Assembly (NCBI GenBank): GCA_031283395.1
Contig: JAITBV010000154.1
Location: 1 to 11,267 of the forward strand
From: Candidatus Adiutrix sp.
Lineage (GTDB): Bacteria > Desulfobacterota > Desulfarculia > Adiutricales > Adiutricaceae
Length of the DNA: 11,267 bases
Reading direction: 5' to 3'
Position 1 is the first letter of the stretch; each line of letters starts with the position of its first letter. Under the pieces are notes generated by a model that was not told the DNA's origin, did not search any database, and was given only the letters and a program-made list of their open reading frames with translations. Of this stretch, positions 5,564-11,267 are shown piece after piece. The position numbers and the translations under genes are program-made.

Positions 5564-8359
5564 TCAGGCGGGGAAGCCTTCGGTCGCCTCGTGGACCGGC
5601 AATTTTTCAATTTTGACGGCGCAGGCCTTGTATTCCGCCGTTTTGCTGATCGGGTCGAAAACCGGGTTGGTCAGCCAGTTGGCGTTGTTTTCCCGGAAGT
5701 GGAAGGCCATCCAAACCAGGCCCTTTTGTATTTCGTCAGTGACTTTGGCCGTCACCTTGACCGAGCCCCGGCGGGAGGAAACGCGTATCAATTCCCCGTT
5801 GCGGATGCCGAGAGCTTCGGCGTCTTCAATGGAGATGTCGGCGGTCTCCCGGCCCAGCAGTTCATTGAGGCCGGCGCAGCGTCCGGTCTGGGTCCTGGTG
5901 TGATAGTGATACAGACGGCGGCCGGTGCTCAGGACCAGCGGATATTCCTCGTCGGCCACTTCCGCCGGCGGAGTCCACTTGGAAGGCTTGAACAGCCCCT
6001 TGCCCCGGGTGAATTTGCCTTCAGTGTGCATAACGCGGGTGCCGGGGTGGTCTTCGCTGGGACAGGGCCACTGCAGGCCGTCGCCTTCGATGCGGGCATA
6101 TTTTATGCCGAACAGGTTGGGCGAGAGGACCGAGATTTCGTTATCCCAAAGCTCCCTGGCGGAATCGGAGGCCCAGTTTTGCCCGAACCGGGCGGCCAGT
6201 TGCTTGAAGACCCACCAACTTGGCCGGGACTGGCCGGGAGCCGGGCTGACCGCGCGGATGCGGTTTATGCGGCGTTCGCTGTTGGCATAAGTGCCGTCGT
6301 TTTCGCTCCAGGCGGCCGTCGGCAGGATGACATGGGCGAACCTGGTGGTTTCGTTGTGGAAGATATCCTGCACCACCAGGAATTCGGCCGCCTCAAGGCA
6401 GCTTTCCACATGGTGGATATCAGGCTCGGTGTTGGCCAGATTTTCGCCGAAGACGTAGAAACAACGGACAGCCTTGCTTTTCAAGCCGTCCATCATGGCC
6501 GGCATCATCAGGCCGATCTTGTCGTCCAGGCCTTCGACTTCCCAGAACTTTTCAAACTTGGCCCTGGCCTCGGGGTTGGTCACCTGCTGATAGCTGGTGT
6601 AGACATTGGGCAGAGCCCCCATGTCGCAGGCTCCCTGAACGTTGTTCTGGCCGCGTAAGGGGTTGACCCCCCCGAGGGGGAAGCCCACGTTGCCCAAAAG
6701 CATCTGGAGGTTGGCGCAGGACATGACGTTGTTGACCCCGCAGGTGTGCTCCGTTATGCCCAGGGTATAAATCAGCATGACCGGTTTGACCGAGGCCAGG
6801 TCGCGGGCGGTGGCGACGATCTCCTCCGCCGGGATCCCGCAGATGCTCCCGGCCTTTTCCGGGGTATAATCCATCACCGCTTCCCGAAGCGCCTCGAAGT
6901 CTTCGGTGTTTTTGGCGACATAATCCTTATCGTAAATATCCTCGGTGATGAGCACCCGCATCAGGCCGTTCAAAAGGGCGACATCCGAGCCGACCTTCAG
7001 GGGCAGGTGGCGCTCGGCATGCCTGGCGAGGCTGAACCGCCGGGGGTCGGCCACAATAAGACGGCAGCCGTTGCGGACGGCTCTTTTTATCATTGAGCCG
7101 GCCACCGGGTGGGCTTCGGTCGTGTTTGAACCGATGAGGAATATCATTTTAGCCTGCTCCAGGTGAGCAAAGCTGTTGGTCATGGCTCCGGAACCGAACG
7201 TTGTGGCGAGACCCGCCACAGTGGGAGCGTGTCAGGTTCGGGCGCAGTGGTCAATGTTATTGGTCTTGAACACCGCGCGGAAGAGTTTTTGCATCTGGTA
7301 GCTGTCTTCGTTGATGCTGCGGGCGCAGGAAACCCCGGCCACGGAACCGGGGCCGTGGGTTTTGATGGCCTGCCCGAATTTTTCGGCTATGAGATCCAGG
7401 GCTTCGTCCCAGGAGGCTTTTTTGAAGCTGCCGTCGGCCTGGCGGATCAAGGGGTCGGTCAGGCGTTCCGGGCTATGGATGAAATCATAGCCGAAACGCC
7501 CCTTGACGCAGAGCGAGCCGCGGTTGGGCTCGGCCTCTTCCACGCCGTTGACGTAAACTATGCGTCCGTCCTTGACCGCCAGTTCCTGCTGGCAGCCCAC
7601 CCCGCAATAGGGGCAGGTCGTGCGCGCTTTTTCCAGCTTGTCATCCCTGGCCACCAGCCCCCAGGCCTTTTTGGCCGACAGGGCCCCGGTGGGACACGTC
7701 TGCAGGCATTCGCCGCAGTGGGTGCAGTTGTCATAATCCACCGCCGGAAACCAGTGGGCTTTTTCCGCCCGGCGGCCGAACTGGGGGGGAATGGCGTCGT
7801 TGACCTGAATGTTGGCGCAAACAGAGGCGCAGCGCCCGCACTGGACGCATTTGGAAAAATCGCGGGTGATCATGGGGTGGAAGTTGTCCAGGGGATATTC
7901 CCCGCTTCCTTCCGGTTCCAGGTCTTTGACATGCACCCCGTATTCCACGGTCAGCTCCTGCAGGCGGCAAGCGCCGTCCCCGGGGCAGGGATGTTCGCGG
8001 TGCGGGCGGCCCATGGCCGCCTTTTGATAAGCGGGCCACATGTTTTCCGGCAGTTTGCGCAAATAACAGTCGTGCCGGCCCTCGGCAATTAGCAGACTCA
8101 GTATTTCCCGGCGGACTGCCCTGACTTCGGGCGTATCCGTCTCCACCGTCATGTCTTCATTGGCCGGGGTGGCGCAGGCGGCCAAAAGGGTGTCCGCGCC
8201 CTTGACGGCCACCGAACAGAGGCGGCAGACGTTGTTGTGGCCGGTTTTCGGCAGCCAGCAGAGGGTGGGGATCTTTATTCCGGCCGCGGTCGCCGCGGCC
8301 AGAATGGTTTGGCCTGGTTCAAATTGAACCGCTTGTCCATTGATAGTCAAAACGGGCAT
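5564..8359 (-). CDS. fdhA: Selenocysteine-containing formate dehydrogenase, catalytic alpha subunit with NuoG-like N-terminus
   Basis: The gene reads as 931 residues if the in-frame TGA at 7232-7234 is selenocysteine 376. The N-terminus is NuoG-like: a [2Fe-2S] domain (Cys34, 45, 48, 62), a modified His-Cys cluster (His96, Cys98, Cys125, Cys131) and two 4Fe-4S motifs (Cys171/174/177/181 and 212/215/218/222). The molybdopterin domain starts with CPYCGVGC (249-256, fourth ligand Cys284), then CAR-T-Sec-H-A-P-T-V (372-381), where Sec binds Mo or W. GVNPLRGQNN (564-573) supplies the active-site Arg (Arg569, matching E. coli FdhF Arg333). The C-terminus is a dinucleotide-binding barrel. It oxidises formate to CO2 or runs in reverse. 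No signal peptide is seen, so it should be cytoplasmic. The start follows AAGGAG by five bases. It is the second gene after the flavoprotein, its presumed electron partner. The physiological direction and the choice of Mo or W cannot be told. Confidence 0.95.
7185..7234 (-). promoter_or_regulatory. Bacterial SECIS element in fdhA mRNA
   Basis: Reading the minus strand after the TGA (7234-7232), 11 bases lead to a perfect 7-bp stem, TGTGGCG (7220-7214) with CGCCACA (7208-7202), closing a GGTCT loop (7213-7209). A lower helix GCTCC (7228-7224) pairs with GGAGC (7189-7185). The GGUCU apical loop lies 18 bases after the UGA, the same loop and spacing as I recall for E. coli fdhF, where SelB binds it. 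This decides that the TGA is selenocysteine and not a nonsense mutation. Confidence 0.92.
7232..7234 (-). other. In-frame TGA read as selenocysteine (Sec376 of FdhA)
   Basis: The codon lies between the invariant CAR-T and H-A-P-T-V of formate dehydrogenases, exactly where the family has Cys or Sec coordinating the metal. The frame continues open for 555 more codons of clear family sequence. Confidence 0.95.
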
Positions 8360-8385
8360 TTCCGCTCCTTAATCCAAATTGAATA

Positions 8386-8404
8386 CCGGGGAAAAAGCCC
8401 CCGG
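8386..8404 (-). other. Small GC hairpin in the gap before fdhA
   Basis: On the minus strand CCGGGG and CCCCGG form a 6-bp stem around a seven-base loop containing a T run, about 25 bases before the fdhA ribosome site. It sits in the 105-bp gap after the flavoprotein gene. It could be a processing or attenuation element that adjusts the ratio of the two subunits; there is no independent support. Confidence 0.3.
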
Positions 8405-8464
8405 CACGCCTCAATATGGCGGGTGTTTATCTCGATATATTGTTCCATGCGATCTTTTCGGCTT

Positions 8465-10324
8465 TCAGAAGGCGGCCAGGGCCACCCGGAAGCAGCGCAG
8501 GCAGCGTTCGGCTTCCCGCACGGCCTCGGGCGCTTTGACCCCGGTTTCCACTTCCTTGAAACTCTTGATCCTTTCGTGAGGGTCCATGATCGGCATGGGC
8601 ATTTTTTTGGTAAAACCCTGATAGGGCTTGGCTTTCGCTTGATCCAGAACGCCGATCTTGCCGATCAGCAGTTCCAGCTTTTCCTGGCCGGTCGCCCCTT
8701 CGGCCCGGCCTTCAAGATGATCGGCCAAATGGGCGGCCGCCCTCTTGCCCGCGGCCAGGGCCGCTATGAGGGTGCTGGGGCCGGTGGCGCAGTCGCCGCC
8801 GCCGAAAATGCCTTCCAGGCCGTCCACCTGTCCGGTTATGGCGTCGGCGGCCAGATTTTTCCACTTGTCCAGGCCGCCGCCGGCCCCCTTCAGCACCAGT
8901 TCCACTTCCACGGCCTGGCCTATGGCCGGAATGACCACGTCGCAGGGCAGGACAAACTCTCCGTCCTTGACCGGCACCGGGCTGCGGCGCCCGGAGGCGT
9001 CCGGTTCGCCCAGTTCCATCTTTTGGCACAGAAGCCCGGTGACCTTATGGTTTTCGGCCAAAATTTTCACCGGGGCCACCAGATAATTGAAGACGACGCC
9101 CTCTTCCTGGGCTTCTTCTATTTCCTGGTGGTCGGCCGGCATTTCCTTCAAGGTCCGGCGATAGAGCAGCTGGACATCCTTGAAGCCCTGCCTTAAGGCG
9201 GTCCGCACGCAGTCCATGGCCACGTTGCCCCCGCCGATGACGGCCACCCGTTCCCCTGAAACCACCTTCCGGCCCCTGGCCGCTTCGGCCAGAAACCGGA
9301 CGCCGGCAATGAAGCCTTCATAACCCTCGTCTTCGCCTTCGGCTTTCATCTTGGAAAAGCCGGGCGCGCCGGGAGCCAGGAAGACCGCCTCGAAACCCCG
9401 CGATTCCAGGTCTTTCAGGGTCAGGTCCCGGCCGATGCTCACGCCGTATTTTATCTCCACGCCCTCGGCCTCCACCACTTCGGCCTCGCGGGCCATGATA
9501 GGGGCCGGCAGGCGGTAATCGGGAATGCCGTATTTGGCCATGCCGCCCGGCGCTTCCTGGGCTTCAAAAATAGTCACCCCGAACCCGCGTTTGGCCAGGT
9601 AATAGGCGCAGGACAAACCGGCCGGGCCGGCACCGACCACCGCCACTTTTTTCGTGCCTAAGGGGGCTTTCTTGTGGGTCAGCCGGGGACGTTTGGCGAT
9701 ATCCTCATCCGCCAGAAAGCGCTTCAAATGCTTGATGGCCAGGGGGGCGTCCACCAGCCCGCGTTTGCAGGCGCTTTCGCAAGGGCGGACGCAGACCCGC
9801 CCGATGGTCCCGGGCAGCGGGCAATCGCCCATCACCCGGTCCAGGGCCTGGCCGAACTGGCGATAACGTATCTTTTCCAGGTAGTCCGGAATATTGACGT
9901 GGCTGGGGCAGGCGTTCACGCACGGGGCGGTCACGGCGCCGACATAGTTTCCGGCCTCGGTGCGCCTGGCTTTTATCAGCTCAGGTTTGGTCGCCAGGAT
10001 ATCCAACAGGGGCTGGGGCGCGGTCTGTCCCAGATCGCAGCGGGCGCTGCCGGCCACCATCCTGGCCAGTTCCTCCAGGCGTCCGGCCGCCTTGGGATAA
10101 TCCTCGCCCTGGCAAAGGCGCTCCAGAATGGCGCTTATTTTTTTTAGACCGTTGCGGCAGGGAAAACACTGGCCGCAGGATTCGGAGGCCGCTCTGGCCA
10201 TATAGGCCCGCAGCATGTCCAGCCCGTCAATGCCATCATCGGAAATCCAAACCCCGTCCCAGCCCATAAAGGCCCTTACGCCTTCCGGTTTGCCGGAACC
10301 TTTCCAGGTATCAAGCACAGCCAT
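8465..10324 (-). CDS. NuoF-type 4Fe-4S / GltD-NfnB-type FAD NAD(P)H oxidoreductase fusion, formate dehydrogenase partner subunit
   Basis: The 619-residue protein joins two modules. Residues about 27-118 match the C-terminal iron-sulfur domain of NuoF: SESCGQCFPC (Cys50, 53, 56) with a fourth Cys96 in ARCDLGQ. Residues about 125-545 match the glutamate synthase small subunit/NfnB group. Cysteines 135, 139, 168, 178, 182 and 186 ligate clusters, GAGPAG (231-236) with Glu254 binds FAD, GGGNVA (364-369) binds the pyridine nucleotide, and YRR-TLKEMPA (388-397) has the arginine pair typical of NADPH preference. GGGDCATGPST (508-518) is the second FAD motif. A C-terminal CLRC (608-611) ends it. The NuoF FMN/NADH domain and a NuoE partner are absent. 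The ATG follows AAGGAG. First gene of the fdhA operon, it most likely passes electrons between FdhA and NAD(P)(H). A role with ferredoxin or in bifurcation is possible but unshown. Confidence 0.9.
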   Translation of the reverse strand: MAVLDTWKGSGKPEGVRAFMGWDGVWISDDGIDGLDMLRAYMARAASESCGQCFPCRNGLKKISAILERLCQGEDYPKAAGRLEELARMVAGSARCDLGQTAPQPLLDILATKPELIKARRTEAGNYVGAVTAPCVNACPSHVNIPDYLEKIRYRQFGQALDRVMGDCPLPGTIGRVCVRPCESACKRGLVDAPLAIKHLKRFLADEDIAKRPRLTHKKAPLGTKKVAVVGAGPAGLSCAYYLAKRGFGVTIFEAQEAPGGMAKYGIPDYRLPAPIMAREAEVVEAEGVEIKYGVSIGRDLTLKDLESRGFEAVFLAPGAPGFSKMKAEGEDEGYEGFIAGVRFLAEAARGRKVVSGERVAVIGGGNVAMDCVRTALRQGFKDVQLLYRRTLKEMPADHQEIEEAQEEGVVFNYLVAPVKILAENHKVTGLLCQKMELGEPDASGRRSPVPVKDGEFVLPCDVVIPAIGQAVEVELVLKGAGGGLDKWKNLAADAITGQVDGLEGIFGGGDCATGPSTLIAALAAGKRAAAHLADHLEGRAEGATGQEKLELLIGKIGVLDQAKAKPYQGFTKKMPMPIMDPHERIKSFKEVETGVKAPEAVREAERCLRCFRVALAAF

Positions 10325-10452
10325 GCGATTCTCCTTTTAAGTAAGGTTTAAGGATAAACATTTTGCCCTTCAGCGCCTCGTCGATCCGAGGCCCCGGGCC
10401 AGTCAGCCTTGACCTCCCGGTCCCGGGCGCCCGTTCGGCATCCTCCGCATAT

Positions 10453-10481
10453 TTTAGTCCCTTGGAGTCAAGGAGTATAAT
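10453..10481 (+). promoter_or_regulatory. Putative promoter for the formate channel gene
   Basis: A perfect -10 TATAAT (10476-10481) has a poor -35 TTTAGT (10453-10458) 17 bases upstream, suggesting dependence on an activator. It overlaps the minus-strand -10 box of the fdh operon. Confidence 0.4.
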
Positions 10482-10503
10482 TTATTTTTTTCAAATAAGT
10501 CAA
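10474..10503 (-). promoter_or_regulatory. Putative promoter of the flavoprotein-fdhA operon
   Basis: On the minus strand TTGACT (10498-10503) and TATACT (10474-10479) are separated by 18 AT-rich bases. Each box matches five of six sigma70 consensus positions. The transcript would start near 10467, giving a leader of about 140 bases before the AAGGAG site and ATG at 10324. Confidence 0.5.
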
Positions 10504-10683
10504 GCATATATTCCATCCTATCCCGGGGCGCCGGGTAGTGGACAAGGGCCGCGTTTTGTGATAAGGTGGGCAATGATTTTTATCCAAATTTTTGCCTTCC
10601 GGCCAGATGCGGCTCGACCTTAGGAAAGCCAAAGCCCGGGAGTTTTATCCCCGCCTAACAACGTTTGATCACAGGAGGAATTA

Positions 10684-11267
10684 ATGAGTACGTTCAAAAC
10701 TTCGGCTGAAATCATCCAGACCGTCTGCACCATCGGCGGCAACAAACCCAAGGTGGCCCTTGTCCCGGCCATTATCCTGGCCTTTCTGGCCGGGGCCTAC
10801 ATCGGCTTCGGAAGCCTTCTGGCCCATGTGGCGAGCGCCGGCATGAAACCGGAAATATGGGGCAACCTGACCCGCGTGGTCTTCGCCGGGGTCTTCCCCC
10901 TTGGCCTGTTGTGCGTCGTGGTGGCCGGGGCCGACCTCTTCACCGGCAACTGCATGTATGGCCCGGCGGCCGTCATGCACAAGACCACCGATCTCGGCGG
11001 CATGCTTAAAAACTGGTTCATCTCTTATTTCGGCAACCTGGTCGGCTCGGTTTTCATGGCCTTTTTTCTGGGCCACCTCACCGGGCTCTTCATGCCCGGC
11101 GGTCCGGGGGCGGCCGGGGCCGCGGCGGTGGTGAACTTGGCCAACGTAAAGTGCGCCATGTCCTTTGATGTCGCCTTTTGGCGGGGTGTCGGCTGTAACT
11201 GGCTGGTCTGCTTGGCCATTTATCTGAGCCTTTCTTCCGGTGACGGCGTTTCCAAGGCCGTCATGAT
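10684..11267 (+). CDS. Formate/nitrite transporter family channel (FocA/FdhC type), 3' partial
   Basis: The frame runs open to the window end, giving 194 residues of a protein that is usually about 260-290 long. Formate/nitrite transporters are pentameric inner-membrane channels that carry formate or related small anions. Recognisable landmarks are a first hydrophobic helix ending AFLAGAYIGFGS (33-44), AGADLFTGN (81-89), NWFISYFGNLVGS (110-122), a lysine at 156 in NLANVKCAMS matching the conserved FNT lysine, and FWRGVGCNWLVCLAIYLS (165-182). The gating/proton-relay histidine expected further on is outside the window. The ATG follows AGGAGG by five bases. Divergent from the fdh operon across a shared control region, it most likely imports or exports formate for that enzyme. 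Nitrite or hydrosulfide as substrate cannot be excluded by sequence alone. Confidence 0.93.
   Translation, partial: MSTFKTSAEIIQTVCTIGGNKPKVALVPAIILAFLAGAYIGFGSLLAHVASAGMKPEIWGNLTRVVFAGVFPLGLLCVVVAGADLFTGNCMYGPAAVMHKTTDLGGMLKNWFISYFGNLVGSVFMAFFLGHLTGLFMPGGPGAAGAAAVVNLANVKCAMSFDVAFWRGVGCNWLVCLAIYLSLSSGDGVSKAVM

Larger units (their letters stand above)
10325..10683. other. 359-bp divergent control region between the fdh operon and the formate channel gene
   Basis: No convincing gene lies here. The central part (10441-10515) is markedly AT-rich and holds the overlapping promoters described separately, two direct AGTCAAG copies 32 bases apart (10466-10472 and 10498-10504), a CCTTG-gagt-CAAGG palindrome (10460-10473) and a TTATTT/AAATAA palindrome (10482-10498). 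The flanks, GC-rich towards the fdh operon, are presumptive 5' leaders of about 140 (minus) and 190 bases (plus). The plus leader has a CCCGG/CCGGG hairpin at 10522-10535. I recognise no riboswitch. Confidence 0.6.

Noticed and set aside
5414..6658. Long plus-strand open frame (about 414 codons) opposite fdhA
   Set aside because: It is antisense to unmistakable formate dehydrogenase sequence and its translation has no recognisable motif; long antisense frames are expected at this GC content.
7217..7234. fdhA as two genes or a nonsense-mutated pseudogene
   Set aside because: The TGA is exactly at the Sec/Cys site and is followed by a canonical SECIS hairpin, and the frame is otherwise intact.
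8237..9196. Plus-strand frames opposite fdhA and the flavoprotein gene (also 7163-8092)
   Set aside because: They cross gene boundaries on the other strand and lack any family motif or ribosome site.
10405..10460. Short leader ORF (MRRMPNGRPGPGGQG) in the fdh leader
   Set aside because: It is only 15 codons, has no clear ribosome site and has no regulatory codon pattern.
10325..10470. Moco-type riboswitch in the fdh leader
   Set aside because: The leader is long enough and the biology fits, but I could not match the conserved core by eye; a covariance-model search would decide.
10536..10560. Possible sigma54 promoter in the divergent region
   Set aside because: GG and GC pairs near here do not have the required 10-base spacing and the TTGC half is missing.

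Overview
The window is a molybdenum-cofactor and formate-dehydrogenase locus from a GC-rich anaerobic bacterium. A selenocysteine-type formate dehydrogenase, a soluble electron-transfer flavoprotein and a formate/nitrite-type channel point to an anaerobe with selenoprotein machinery. A sulfate reducer, syntroph or acetogen-like Desulfobacterota/Deltaproteobacterium is my best guess, but the taxonomy is inference. No rRNA, tRNA, CRISPR array, transposase or phage gene is visible.

Layout: (1) Positions 1-2721, plus strand, are a tight cofactor operon: a MoaC-MobB fusion (5' end outside the window), moaA, a MOSC-domain gene and a mogA/moaB-type gene, each overlapping or nearly touching the next. 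(2) Positions 2722-4799, minus strand, hold fdhD followed by metY, an O-acetylhomoserine sulfhydrylase with lower GC and probably its own promoter. The metY and mogA stop codons abut with no base between them. (3) Positions 4884-5546, plus strand, hold mobA, whose real N-terminus lies upstream of its only ATG and has no ordinary start codon. (4) A 16-bp perfect hairpin separates mobA from the convergent formate dehydrogenase operon. (5) Positions 10324 to 5564, minus strand, are a two-gene operon. First comes a flavoprotein joining a NuoF-type iron-sulfur domain to a GltD/NfnB-type FAD/NAD(P)H module. Next is a 931-residue formate dehydrogenase catalytic subunit read through an in-frame TGA as selenocysteine at residue 376, with a clear bacterial SECIS hairpin just downstream. 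(6) A 359-bp divergent control region carries overlapping promoters. (7) Positions 10684-11267, plus strand, are the start of a FocA/FdhC-type formate channel.

The parts make a coherent formate module. The channel moves formate. The MoaC, MoaA, MogA, MobB and MobA functions build and nucleotidylate the pyranopterin cofactor, FdhD sulfurates it for the enzyme, and the selenoenzyme exchanges electrons between formate and NAD(P) through the flavoprotein. MoaD, MoaE, MoeA and the selenocysteine machinery must be encoded elsewhere.

Most notable: the TGA/SECIS pair, which would split the gene in naive annotation; the MoaC-MobB fusion; an FdhD lacking the family's cysteine loop; the NuoF-GltD electron partner without an FMN domain; and the missing mobA start.
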